64,000 nt of DNA from Promethearchaeota archaeon (GTDB taxonomy: Archaea; Asgardarchaeota; Lokiarchaeia; Sigynarchaeales; SOKP01), in the NCBI GenBank assembly GCA_019058515.1, contig JAHPYY010000092.1, positions 7,459 to 71,458 on the forward strand, in the 5' to 3' direction. Shown piece after piece: positions 1 to 9,405 of this stretch. Position 1 is the first letter of the stretch. Each line of letters starts with the position of its first letter. Below the pieces are notes generated by a model, which was given only the letters and a program-made list of their open reading frames with translations, did not search any database and was not told where the DNA came from. Made by a program: the position numbers and the translations under genes.

Positions 1-1
1 G

Positions 2-2500
2 CTAAATTGGTTAACTAACAATCCTTTGCTTCCTACGATTAACAATCCTGTAGCTATAGTCTCTCCATCGGGAAAACTCGTAAATTATAATTCTTTCGCA
101 CCATTTCACAGCTCGGTAACAGTAGTTAATAAAATTTTTTGGTGTTATGAATTCGTTGCTCTTGAGCAAGGGACCTACAAATTTTTGCTTAATGCTTCGC
201 ACACTGTCTCTACCTATGTAGCTCTTGCATTTCAAGATTACGAGATGACAAGCGTGGACGCAGATCAAATGGTTTACGGAGGTACTGGTGATGAAACTCC
301 TAATCTGGATGATATGATTAAGCATACATGGACATCTCAATGGTTCAAATTTTCCGCTCAAAAGGGGGAATTCTTAAGAATTAATATAGGAAGCATATAT
401 TCAACGCTTGCTCCACAAATTAACTTTTGGATTCCTTGTGAAACAGGCTACAGAAAAGTGACCGGTGTGTACGGACCAAATACCATATTCGTTCCAATCG
501 AGGGAGATGTATATCTTTCTTTTGATGATGTGAGTTATTATTCTTTGAGAAGGTACAGTGTATTAATCTCAAGGATTCCCCTTTTTCAATGGGGTATTAA
601 TCAACCAGTTGCGTCGTTTAGCATTTCAAAAGACGAATATAAAGCGTTAAACTTTTCAGTACCACGCGATCACTTTATCAGAATTAATTCTACTAGTTAT
701 CGAGATGGTAACTCTACTTTCGGAGATGGTTCGAATCGCTATAACATTTATTATGTAGATTCTAACAAAAAAGGTTGTTACGATATCCTCTCTCCTCTAA
801 AAAACAAAACAGTGGATGGAATGGATTTTTATTATTATTATTTGCCTGCGGGTAATTATAGAATTCTTATTTACAACCAAGATCAATCTAAGGACGGAGT
901 ATTGCAAATAAGTTCTAGATATCAGTATGAATCATATGATTATATCCCTATAAACTATTTAACTTATGAGAATCCTTATCCAACAGACACAATAATGGCA
1001 GAATTCCTTTCGGATGAATATTATGAAACTTTAAAACATGGAAAATGGTTAAATTTCAATATCACAGATCCAGGTCAATACAAATTATATTTATCATTAA
1101 ATGCAGAAGATAACATCGGTTCTACAAGAATATCACCAGGATACGACCCAATTTACATGTATACCTACGATATTTCGGAAAACTCATTAGATGCATATGA
1201 ACTCAATCAAAGATTATTTTCGACTGATGATTCAAATGGTGATGCCTTATACTTAGCTTCTCCATGCAGATTTACAGGAATTGACTTCAAATTTCTACAA
1301 AATGGAGCTCATGGTTTAGTAGATCTTTATATATATAATGGTTCTCAGTGGTTAAACATGATCGATATAGATTATTCAAACGACTTAAAGCAAGAAGGGA
1401 ATATTACTTTGAATATTCAGCCATATGATCCTACCTTTGAGGATTGGAAACAGGCAACAGCTGAAGATTTAGGTTTACTTAACATTACTGATCCAAAAAG
1501 CTATTATTGGCTCAGAATAAACTGCACTCAAAATTATATAACCAATCCCCGTATTGAATCGATTAAGCTGATAAATTCTGTTATTACTGGAGATTTTAAC
1601 ATAGTTCTTCTTAAAGATAGTGAATATGAATATTGTGATTTCTATGAACTTCCTGAGTCTGTAAACAACGACCTAGACTTATTTGACTTTAGAGTTGGAA
1701 ATGGAGATATTATAACAACAAAAGGTGCATTAAGCTATTACAATGCTAGCAATATTATTTTAAATGGCACAGAACTAAATATCGCAGGAATTGAACCGGG
1801 TAATTATAAATTACTAATTATTCCTGATAACTGGTGTCATTATGGACCAGTCACTGTTCGTTTAGCAGTGGAAAGCTACTCTCATTGGAATGCTCATTCT
1901 TGGTATAATGTGACAAAAAATCCATTTGCTTATGCTTATGAAATTGCTAGCGGTACTCCAACGGAAAACCATAAATACACAGTTGCAGGATATCCAAAAG
2001 ATCATATTGTAGGATTTAATTCGTCATTGTATAAGTGGGACAATAATTTGAGCTATTATATCATGTATTGCTATGGATATGTTTACAATTGGACTCAATT
2101 GGTAGTCTATAAAAACGGGATTTCAAACTACAGTCTCTATTTATTGCAAGATCTCCCCTGGATTGATAATAACGGTCCAAATAATGAAGTGATGAAATTA
2201 GCTGATAATGTATCGGAAAACGGGACAGTGATTGAATTTGGAGCTTTAGATGATTTCTTTGGATTAATTTTTCAATTTAATGCTACGGAAGAAATGGTCA
2301 GTTTTGAATTGAGCGTAACTCAATACCAAACTCCTCAAATTAGAGCCGTTTCTAAGACCTCAACTGCTGCTGGTTCTGGAATTACTACACAAGCTCAAAC
2401 TGATTCGAACTTAATTTTTATGATTTCAATTATAGCAATAATTGGAATCGGAGCAGGAATTGCTATAGGTGGATTTTTACTGTGGAGAAGGCTGAGATAA
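2..2500 (+). CDS. Large secreted/surface protein, C-terminal membrane anchor (5' partial)
   Basis: The reading frame is open to the left window edge, so the true N-terminus and any signal peptide lie upstream; the first in-frame TTG (base 26) need not be the start. About 830 residues are visible. The body is rich in Tyr, Asn, Asp and Ser, has many N-x-S/T sequons and looks like repeated beta-sandwich domains. A single hydrophobic helix near residues 793-815 is followed by a short basic tail ending RRLR, which gives a type I anchor with the bulk outside the cell. I see no catalytic motif. It may be an S-layer-like or adhesion protein. That it is exported is well supported; its role is unknown. 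Confidence 0.75.
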   Translation, partial: LNWLTNNPLLPTINNPVAIVSPSGKLVNYNSFAPFHSSVTVVNKIFWCYEFVALEQGTYKFLLNASHTVSTYVALAFQDYEMTSVDADQMVYGGTGDETPNLDDMIKHTWTSQWFKFSAQKGEFLRINIGSIYSTLAPQINFWIPCETGYRKVTGVYGPNTIFVPIEGDVYLSFDDVSYYSLRRYSVLISRIPLFQWGINQPVASFSISKDEYKALNFSVPRDHFIRINSTSYRDGNSTFGDGSNRYNIYYVDSNKKGCYDILSPLKNKTVDGMDFYYYYLPAGNYRILIYNQDQSKDGVLQISSRYQYESYDYIPINYLTYENPYPTDTIMAEFLSDEYYETLKHGKWLNFNITDPGQYKLYLSLNAEDNIGSTRISPGYDPIYMYTYDISENSLDAYELNQRLFSTDDSNGDALYLASPCRFTGIDFKFLQNGAHGLVDLYIYNGSQWLNMIDIDYSNDLKQEGNITLNIQPYDPTFEDWKQATAEDLGLLNITDPKSYYWLRINCTQNYITNPRIESIKLINSVITGDFNIVLLKDSEYEYCDFYELPESVNNDLDLFDFRVGNGDIITTKGALSYYNASNIILNGTELNIAGIEPGNYKLLIIPDNWCHYGPVTVRLAVESYSHWNAHSWYNVTKNPFAYAYEIASGTPTENHKYTVAGYPKDHIVGFNSSLYKWDNNLSYYIMYCYGYVYNWTQLVVYKNGISNYSLYLLQDLPWIDNNGPNNEVMKLADNVSENGTVIEFGALDDFFGLIFQFNATEEMVSFELSVTQYQTPQIRAVSKTSTAAGSGITTQAQTDSNLIFMISIIAIIGIGAGIAIGGFLLWRRLR

Positions 2501-3282
2501 TAAATCTTCATAAATTTTAATTTACTTTTTTTTTTATTATTTTAATATTGCTTTACTTAAAGCTGAGAATTTTTATTGATATTAATGCTTTGGATTGATA
2601 AATATTTGGAATGGGTTATTACTTCCGTATTTTTAACAATCACTCATATAATAAATGCGTTAAAATAGATTAATTTTTATCTGGAATTAATAATTTTTTT
2701 TTTCTGGAAAAAAATTTCAGCGAAATTCACACAATAATTATTAATAAAGTTTCATAAAATCGAAATTTCTTTTTTTTTATTCACTAAATTTAGGAGCTTT
2801 TTTAACGCTTTTTTTTAAATATTAGAAGTAAATATAAAAAATAAAGAGCTCTTAATATATATTTATCCTAGCAATCTATTGAACGAGTTTATCGAACAGA
2901 GCGTTCATGTAATCGACGAAAGATTTATTAATAGGAAAATACATAATAAGATCAGAAAAATTTCTCTTCTTTGAAGAGAAAATTTTTCCAATGGAATGTT
3001 TGGTTTTTAGCCCATAATTTATTCCTCCACTAATAATATTTCATGAGCAATTTTCAAGCATTCCATTACATTCTTTTTTCTTTAATTATCGCTTTTTTGT
3101 TAAAAATTTAGATAAGTCAACTAAAAACAAATATTTACTAAACCCTACTTAATTAATTCTCTCAGAATTCTTTTGTAAATTATCCTAAACTTAGATTTTT
3201 AAAAAAAAATGATAAAAAATATTCTAAAATGATGGATGCGTATTTTATTCATATATAATTTAATTATTAGGTGAAAAAAAAC
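2501..3282. other. Long AT-rich intergenic region
   Basis: This stretch of about 780 bases has many poly-T and poly-A runs and no convincing reading frame on either strand. The T-rich runs just after base 2500 could end transcription of the surface-protein gene. The one clear structure is the inverted repeat at 2956-2987. The last 60 bases must hold the promoter of the DUF362 gene; an AT-rich stretch around 3247-3262 is a possible TATA element. Confidence 0.5.
2956..2987. repeat. Inverted repeat, 14 bp stem
   Basis: AAAAATTTCTCTTC is followed by a 3-base loop and its complement, with one bulged A in the right arm. The right arm runs into TTTTT, so on the + strand it resembles an intrinsic terminator. 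It lies over 450 bases past the nearest upstream gene, so it could end an unseen small RNA, be an operator, or be chance in AT-rich DNA. Confidence 0.35.
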
Positions 3283-4578
3283 ATGGCTAAAGTTGCAATT
3301 ATTCATAGAAATGAAATCCCCGGTTTACCTAGCAAATATACCGAAGAAGAACTTAATGTAGTTGTTTCGATGGTTGACGAAATGTTTACTAGTTTGGGAG
3401 GAATAAATCAGTATATTAAACCAGGGGAAACTGTAGTGCTAAAACCAAATAGTTGTACTTATTTTGGCTCAGTAATGATTGACAAGAAGACAGGTGAAGA
3501 GTGTGTTAACTTACAAGGAGCTGCAAATACCGATGCGCGCGTTTTAGCAGCTATTACTAAATTAGCACTAGAAAAAGCAAACGCAAAAGAGGTACTGACG
3601 GCAGAAACATGCGCTTTTGATTACCATGAGAGATGGCAAGCATGTATAACATTGGATGTGTCGGGAATAAAAGCAGCGGTGGAGGCTGTGGGTGGGAAAG
3701 CAATAGATTTTAATGAAATGGAACGTAAAGAAATCGAGATAAAGAAACCTGCCAACGCAATGGACAAAATTTATGTTCCAGAGATATTAACTCGCAAAGA
3801 TGTTGCATTTTTTAATTGCCCCGCTATGAAAACTCATAGTTTCGAAACACTAACGCTTGGTATGAAAAATTATCAAGGGATCTTCAAATGGGAAGACAAA
3901 CTTATTGCTCACGACGGAAAACTAAGTTTAAAGTTTGTCGATATGGTAAGAACCCTCCCTCCAAGGTTAACGGTGATTAGTGGTTTGTGGGCAGTACAGG
4001 GCCAGGGTCCAATCCCTATGCGCGGACATGATTATATGACAATAACAGATATGAATACGATTGTGGCTGGAGATAATGTTATTTCTACTGATGCGGTTTG
4101 TGCGAGAGTTATGGGATTTGATCCTATGGAAGTTCGAACAATTCGACTAGGCGCCCATCTTGGAGCTGGTCCAAAGGATTTAGAAAAAATCGAAGTAGAG
4201 GGATCATCGATTGGATCAGTAAGGCGAGACTTCATCAAACCCTCTGGTGAATGCAACGGAATATATCCTACTGTAAGAGTGATCGAAGGAAGCCCCTGTT
4301 ATGTATGTAAAGCTTTAGTAAGAGCCATCTGCGACGGTCTTACTTTTACATTTCCGAAACTACACGAGCATAATGAAGATCCAATTTTTATACTTGGACA
4401 ACACTGCTATATTCCTGAAGATGTTAAAGGAAGTGATAAGGAAGTTTGGGTAATAGGAGATTGTGCAGAACCTTATAAAGATATCACCACCAATACTCAC
4501 TTCTATCCCGGTTGTTGTCCAATGCAAGCGAATATTGAGCTTCCCGGGACTATTGTAAGTAAGTGGAAGAAATTATAA
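3283..4578 (+). CDS. DUF362 domain protein
   Basis: This matches the DUF362 family of about 400-residue archaeal and bacterial proteins often found with iron-sulfur or corrinoid enzymes; the reaction is unknown. Family features are the early VVLKPN segment, a KTH-containing segment near the middle (NCPAMKTHS) and the central GLWAVQGQGP stretch. Cysteine pairs occur late (SPCYVC and PGCCP), which could bind metal, but no canonical ferredoxin motif is present. I place the start at ATG 3283 because AGGTGA just upstream is a Shine-Dalgarno site at good spacing; the GTG at 3271 belongs to that site. It is monocistronic and convergent with the etf operon. Confidence 0.75.
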   Translation: MAKVAIIHRNEIPGLPSKYTEEELNVVVSMVDEMFTSLGGINQYIKPGETVVLKPNSCTYFGSVMIDKKTGEECVNLQGAANTDARVLAAITKLALEKANAKEVLTAETCAFDYHERWQACITLDVSGIKAAVEAVGGKAIDFNEMERKEIEIKKPANAMDKIYVPEILTRKDVAFFNCPAMKTHSFETLTLGMKNYQGIFKWEDKLIAHDGKLSLKFVDMVRTLPPRLTVISGLWAVQGQGPIPMRGHDYMTITDMNTIVAGDNVISTDAVCARVMGFDPMEVRTIRLGAHLGAGPKDLEKIEVEGSSIGSVRRDFIKPSGECNGIYPTVRVIEGSPCYVCKALVRAICDGLTFTFPKLHEHNEDPIFILGQHCYIPEDVKGSDKEVWVIGDCAEPYKDITTNTHFYPGCCPMQANIELPGTIVSKWKKL

Positions 4579-4688
4579 CATTTTTTCTTTTTAATTTTTC
4601 AACTCTCTGGATTTATAGATAAAGAGGTATATTTAGTAGATGAAAAGAAGCCAATTTCTTTAAGTAGTTAAAAATTAAAAATTTAAAT

Positions 4689-5888
4689 TTAGTCTTGGGT
4701 TTGAGAAGCCTTGATTTTTTCAATAAGGACAGGTACGACTTCGTTTAAATCTCCAACGATTCCATAATGAGCCACTGAGAAAATCGGGGCAGTTGGATCT
4801 TTATTTATTGCAACGATGATCTCCGAATTTTGCATTCCAACTAAATGTTGTATTGCACCCGAGATGCCACAGGCGATATATAACCTTGGAGATACGGTCT
4901 TTCCCGTTTGCCCTACTTGACGATCCTGACCTAACCAGTCTAATTCCACTGTAACTCTCGAACCACCCAACTCTGCTCCGAGAACGCTTGCCAAATCCTC
5001 TATAAGCTTAAAGTTTTCTTTTGAGCCAACACCCCGACCACCTGCTACGATTATCTCGGCGTCCTCAAGATTTATTTTTTCTTTTTGCTTCTCAATGATT
5101 TTTACGATTTTGGTTACTGAATCCTGTTCCGAATATTTTTTTTCTAAGATTTCAATTTTTGGCTTCTTCACTTGTGATTTGTTTGCTTTAAATATACCTG
5201 GTCTAACCGTAGCCATCTGAGGTCTACTTGTCGGTGTTCGAATAGTTGCCATGAGGTTTCCTCCGAAGGTTGGGCGAGTTTGCATTAAATTTCTTGATTC
5301 TTCTTCAATACTTAGTCCCGTACAGTCTGCTGTTAATCCTGCGTTAAGTCTTTTTGCAACTCGGGGAGCAAAATCTCTGCCGGTAGGTGTTGCTCCAATA
5401 AGAATGATCTCTGGCTTTTTTTGAGTTATGAGTTCCGAAAGAGTGTTAACATATAGATCAGAGTAATAATCCTTCAAAATTGATGATTTCACAAAAATTA
5501 CTTCATCAGCTCCGTACTCCCCAAATTCATCTACATATTCTTCCAATGAACTATCTCCCAATACAATGATACTTAATGGTACTCTTAAAATATCTGCTAA
5601 CTCCCTTCCTTTTCCAAGTAGTTGATACGCAACTTTATGAATAATGCCCTTATAGTGCTCAGCTACGACCCAGACTCCCTTGTATTGGCTTTTATCAACT
5701 TTATCAATATATTCCCCTTTTTCCAGGATTATGGCTTCCACAGGACAGACATCAACGCAAGCACCACACAAATTGCATTCACTAGTTATGCAGGCTATGT
5801 CATTAATAATCTCGATTCCACCGTAGAGACAATTAGCTTGACACGAGGCGCATCCTGTACACAATTCGCTATCAATTTTTATACTCAT
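4689..5888 (-). CDS. etfA: Electron transfer flavoprotein alpha subunit with N-terminal 2x[4Fe-4S] ferredoxin
   Basis: Residues 1-55 form a two-cluster ferredoxin: C10, C13, C16, C20 and C38, C41, C44, C48 in the CxxCxxCxxxC pattern, the last followed by Pro. The rest is a normal ETF-alpha, with a Rossmann-like N-terminal domain and a C-terminal FAD domain containing GGRGVGSKE, LGGSR and GQTGKTV. It forms a heterodimer with EtfB and takes electrons from acyl-CoA dehydrogenases in the cytosol. It is the last gene of acd-etfB-etfA, 11 bases after etfB. The fused ferredoxin gives a direct route to iron-sulfur partners; fused forms are known in anaerobes, and whether this one bifurcates electrons is not decidable here. 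Confidence 0.93.
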   Translation of the reverse strand: MSIKIDSELCTGCASCQANCLYGGIEIINDIACITSECNLCGACVDVCPVEAIILEKGEYIDKVDKSQYKGVWVVAEHYKGIIHKVAYQLLGKGRELADILRVPLSIIVLGDSSLEEYVDEFGEYGADEVIFVKSSILKDYYSDLYVNTLSELITQKKPEIILIGATPTGRDFAPRVAKRLNAGLTADCTGLSIEEESRNLMQTRPTFGGNLMATIRTPTSRPQMATVRPGIFKANKSQVKKPKIEILEKKYSEQDSVTKIVKIIEKQKEKINLEDAEIIVAGGRGVGSKENFKLIEDLASVLGAELGGSRVTVELDWLGQDRQVGQTGKTVSPRLYIACGISGAIQHLVGMQNSEIIVAINKDPTAPIFSVAHYGIVGDLNEVVPVLIEKIKASQTQD

Positions 5889-5899
5889 AAATGATCCTC

Positions 5900-6709
5900 T
5901 TATAAGATTTTATCATCTTGTAGATAACTAACTAGACTATCCGCCTTCTCTTCGACGCTCCCTTCCAACATTATATGATCCCCTTTTCTCTCAGGAATGA
6001 AAATTTTCCACACCTCTGTCATGCTACCATTTAAACCAATTTCCGCTTTATCTGCGCCAATATCCTCTGAATTTAGAAACACTACTTCTTTATTGTTATA
6101 AGCATCGTTGATATCTGTAATTTTTGGAAATCTAGGGTTGTTTGTTTCTTTTAACACAGAGATCAATGCTGGAAGTTTCGTTTCAATTACCACTACTTCT
6201 TCTGTTCTAAATACTCTTTCAACTTTAATGGTATCTTTGCCTTTTAATTCAAAATTTAATACGTATGTGATTTGCGGGATTTCCAATTCCTCAGCTAATT
6301 CAGGGCCGACCTGAGCTGTGTCTCCATCAATAGCTTGAGTTCCACAAATAACTAAATAATCTTCCTTCCCTCCCAAATCAATTAGAAGTTTTTTTATTGC
6401 TAATGCCAAGGTACGAGAAGTAGCTAAAGTATCTGCGCCAGCAAACGCTCGATCGGTCAATAGATATGCTTTGTCTGCTCCCATTGCTAAAACTTCTCTA
6501 AGGGCTTCCTCCGCCTGAGGGGGTCCCATACTTATAGCAAATACCTCTGCTCCGTGCTGTTCCTTAATTGTCAACGCTAATTCAATAGCGTGTTTATCGT
6601 GAGTATTTACGATACTTGGAATTCCCTCTCTTACGAGCGTATTCGTTTTGGGATCGATTTTTACCTCTGAAACTCCCGGAACTTGTTTAACACATACGAA
6701 AATCCTCAA
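5900..6709 (-). CDS. etfB: Electron transfer flavoprotein beta subunit
   Basis: A full-length ETF-beta of 269 residues with the family N-terminus (KQVPG), the HDKHAIELAL segment and the ADTLATSRTLA stretch near residues 100-110 that contributes to the nucleotide site. It pairs with the following EtfA to carry electrons from the acyl-CoA dehydrogenase encoded immediately upstream. The gene lies 4 bases after acd and 11 bases before etfA, so the three are almost certainly one transcript and translationally coupled. Confidence 0.94.
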   Translation of the reverse strand: MRIFVCVKQVPGVSEVKIDPKTNTLVREGIPSIVNTHDKHAIELALTIKEQHGAEVFAISMGPPQAEEALREVLAMGADKAYLLTDRAFAGADTLATSRTLALAIKKLLIDLGGKEDYLVICGTQAIDGDTAQVGPELAEELEIPQITYVLNFELKGKDTIKVERVFRTEEVVVIETKLPALISVLKETNNPRFPKITDINDAYNNKEVVFLNSEDIGADKAEIGLNGSMTEVWKIFIPERKGDHIMLEGSVEEKADSLVSYLQDDKIL

Positions 6710-6713
6710 ATTA

Positions 6714-7865
6714 CTATCCTCTTTTTAAAAGATGATTTGCTATCACTAATCTTTGTATTTCGCTGGTGCCTTCGTAGATTTCGCCCATCTTAGCGTCTCT
6801 AAAATATCTCTCAACCGCATATGCTTTCATCAATCCGTACCCTCCGTGAATCTGTACAGCACTGTGTGCTGCCTTCATAGCGGCTTCAGACGCAACGAGT
6901 TTCGCCATTGAACCTGCTAACCCGTAATCTTGCTTTTGATCACATATATATGCTGCTTTATATGTTAATAATCGCGCTGCCTCGACGGAATTAGCAATAT
7001 CTGCAATTTTCCATTGAATTCCTTGGAACCTGCCAATTTTTTGACCAAATTGCTCTCTTTCGTTTGCGTATTTAATAGACGCTTCCAAGCAAGCTTGACC
7101 TAATCCGACACATTGAGATGCAATCGTAATTCGTCCATAATCTAATATTGCCATCCCTAACCTAAATCCTTGCCCTACTTTTCCGAGAATGGAATCATCT
7201 GGTACTCTTACATCTTGAAAAACGAGTTCTGATGTATTAGATGCTCTAACTCCCAATTTATCTTCTTTAACTCCAACTGAATATCCTGGAGTATGAGTAT
7301 CTACAATAAATACTGTCAGTTCCTTTCGTGTTCCCTTTTGACCTGTACTGGCTACAACTAATAAAGTCTCTGCAATTCCACCATTAGTAGCAAATATTTT
7401 GCTCCCAGTTAAAATCCACTCGTCTCCGTCTTTTTCCGCTTTCATCTGTACTCCTCCCGCATCTGAACCCGCATTTGCTTCTGTTAAACAAAATGCTCCG
7501 ATTCTATCTCCCCTTGCCAATGGAACAAGAAACTGATCTTTTTGCTCCTCGGTACCATACACGTAAATCGGATACGCGCAAACGCTACAATGTACTCCTG
7601 TAGTAATCGACCAAGATGCATCAACTCTTCCTATTTCCTCCGTAGTTATAGCAAAAGCTATTGTATCGTCTTGTAATCCGGCTCCTCCATATTTCTTTGG
7701 AATACAAGTACCAAAGAAGTTCATCTTTTTCATCTTTTCGAATACTTTTGGGTCTAAGCGAGATTGTTGATCGCTTTCTTCCGCAACGGGACCAATATTT
7801 TCCTCAGCAAATTCTCGAGTTACCTTTCGAATCATTTGCTGCTTTTTAGTAAGAGAAAAATCCAT
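6714..7865 (-). CDS. acd: Acyl-CoA dehydrogenase (short/medium-chain type)
   Basis: A 383-residue flavoprotein of standard length for the family. It oxidises an acyl-CoA to the 2,3-enoyl-CoA and passes electrons to ETF. Visible motifs are CLTEANAGSDAGG (flavin/substrate loop), the QIHGGYG segment and the C-terminal EIYEGTSEIQR, whose first Glu after Tyr is the family catalytic base position. It is the first gene of acd-etfB-etfA, so the oxidation partner and electron acceptor are made together. The exact chain length cannot be read from sequence alone. The promoter must lie in the 190-base divergent region shared with the MBL gene. Confidence 0.93.
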   Translation of the reverse strand: MDFSLTKKQQMIRKVTREFAEENIGPVAEESDQQSRLDPKVFEKMKKMNFFGTCIPKKYGGAGLQDDTIAFAITTEEIGRVDASWSITTGVHCSVCAYPIYVYGTEEQKDQFLVPLARGDRIGAFCLTEANAGSDAGGVQMKAEKDGDEWILTGSKIFATNGGIAETLLVVASTGQKGTRKELTVFIVDTHTPGYSVGVKEDKLGVRASNTSELVFQDVRVPDDSILGKVGQGFRLGMAILDYGRITIASQCVGLGQACLEASIKYANEREQFGQKIGRFQGIQWKIADIANSVEAARLLTYKAAYICDQKQDYGLAGSMAKLVASEAAMKAAHSAVQIHGGYGLMKAYAVERYFRDAKMGEIYEGTSEIQRLVIANHLLKRG

Positions 7866-8053
7866 AATTTATCTTTAAAAATGTAATAACGATTTAAATT
7901 ATTGGTTAAAAGTGAGGAAACCATAAAAAATTTTTGAATTTGTATATAATTATTGAATTAACAAGGTAGATATGACCATTTTAGGAGTCAAATTTGTGTC
8001 CAATAACAAATTAAATGAAGAAATTTATATCAGCGATTAACATTTCTTAAGAT

Positions 8054-8869
8054 ATGGACATTAAAAACGAGCATTTTGAGATTATAAAGCAGAAAGACTA
8101 TTTATACATCATTAAAGAAAATATTTCCCTCGTCCATCCCGTTTACACAAACGATCCTCTTAATTTATACTTACTATTAGGATCTCGCAAGGCACTTCTG
8201 ATGGACACGGGTTGCGGATTGTTTCCGTTAAAACCTATTGTTGAAAAAATTATTGAAGAACGCGATTTAATTGTGCTAAACACACATACACATTGGGATC
8301 ATATACTTGGTAACCGAGAATTTGGGGAAATCTATGTTCACGAAAATGAACTAACAACAGTATCAAAACCTTATGACTTGTGGTTTCTGAGGGAATCACC
8401 TTGTGAAATCATCCAAAACTATGAAAAAGATAACTTTTTAATACCTCCCGCCGAAAAAATTAACCCATTAAAGGATAATCATGTTTTTGATTTAGGAGAT
8501 ATAACTGCTACGGTAATTCATTGTCCAGGGCACTCTCCAGGATCAATTTGTCTATTAACAAATAAAAACGAACTTTTTACAAGTGATGTAGCCTATTATG
8601 GCGATACATTTCTGCCCAACAGGGATAATTTTCCCCAAGTCCTAAATTCATTGTCTAAATTAACAAAAATCTGCCAGGAGAAGAATATTTCGGAACTTTA
8701 TCCTTCTCATCGCGAATACCCTTGCGATATCACACTTTTAACGGATTTATATGAAGGGATAAATAACTTAGAAAATATATGGGAATCTAGAGAAAGATTC
8801 GATTTCTTTCAAGCTTGGAAGCTAGACGACAACAGTGGTAAGTTTATATACTATATTTCAAGAGTTTGA
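8054..8869 (+). CDS. MBL-fold metallo-hydrolase
   Basis: A metallo-beta-lactamase-fold protein of 271 residues. It has the HTHWDH metal motif, the later CPGHSPGS histidine, a conserved Asp in FTSDVAY and a final SHREYP histidine, so a dinuclear zinc or iron site appears complete. Members hydrolyse thioesters (glyoxalase II-like) or other esters; the substrate here is unknown. It is divergent from the acyl-CoA dehydrogenase operon and could clear acyl thioesters, but that is context inference only. Confidence 0.85.
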   Translation: MDIKNEHFEIIKQKDYLYIIKENISLVHPVYTNDPLNLYLLLGSRKALLMDTGCGLFPLKPIVEKIIEERDLIVLNTHTHWDHILGNREFGEIYVHENELTTVSKPYDLWFLRESPCEIIQNYEKDNFLIPPAEKINPLKDNHVFDLGDITATVIHCPGHSPGSICLLTNKNELFTSDVAYYGDTFLPNRDNFPQVLNSLSKLTKICQEKNISELYPSHREYPCDITLLTDLYEGINNLENIWESRERFDFFQAWKLDDNSGKFIYYISRV

Positions 8870-8900
8870 AATCTCTGTTTCAATACATTTACCAATATTC

Positions 8901-9086
8901 TCAGCATTTATTTTTCCCTTTCTCTTTACAGCAATTTATACACAAGAATTCTTTGATTGAGATGTAACCACAATCCTCCATTTCGCATTCCCATAAATTT
9001 GTCTCTTCATTAAACATTATACTATGAGCACAAGATAATGGAAGAGTTTCGATTTCCATTCCACAACTTGAACATTTTAGCTCCAT
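8901..9086 (-). CDS. Small zinc-ribbon-like protein
   Basis: A 61-residue Cys-rich protein with CSSC at residues 5-8, CAH in the middle, CEMEDC, and CINCC near the C-terminus, enough ligands for one or two zinc sites. It starts with ATG and ends 30 bases from the convergent MBL gene. I do not recognise a family. Its small size, acidic character and paired Cys motifs suggest a nucleic-acid or protein-binding ribbon. Confidence 0.6.
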   Translation of the reverse strand: MELKCSSCGMEIETLPLSCAHSIMFNEETNLWECEMEDCGYISIKEFLCINCCKEKGKNKC

Positions 9087-9405
9087 TTGTTATTCACACT
9101 CACATTTTAACAGCCTTATTATTTTAACGACCCCCTCGATTATTAAATATTGTTATAATAAAATACATGAGTTATCGTAATAACTGTCTTTTTTCGTAAG
9201 TTTAGCCAGTTAAAATTTTATAATATATATATTATCCGTTTTGGTTTAATCTAGAAACGGTATTAAAGCAAAAAGAACATAAGAATAAGCTAACTATGGT
9301 TGCATTTAATAGTATCAGGCACATTGAAAATATAAAATCTTTAATTTATTTAGATGATTTAAATAATTTAAGATTAGAATTTCTGATATTATCCGTGATT
9401 GAAAC
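9087..9405. other. Intergenic region upstream of the mutase operon
   Basis: About 320 AT-rich bases that should hold the promoter of the mutase operon and, on the other strand, that of the small zinc protein. The main structure is the A/T palindrome at 9220-9235. A 43-codon open frame (9296-9427) runs into the start of the mutase gene but has no ribosome-binding site and no clear protein character. Confidence 0.45.
9213..9235 (+). promoter_or_regulatory. Possible TATA element / A-T palindrome upstream of the mutase gene
   Basis: ATAATATATATATTAT at 9220-9235 is a perfect 16-base palindrome, preceded by TAAAATTT. It could be a TATA box or a regulator site. It lies about 170 bases before the first mutase codon, which would leave a long 5' leader. 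Confidence 0.3.

Noticed and set aside
3271..3282. GTG start for the DUF362 protein
   Set aside because: This GTG is part of AGGTGA, the Shine-Dalgarno site for ATG 3283.
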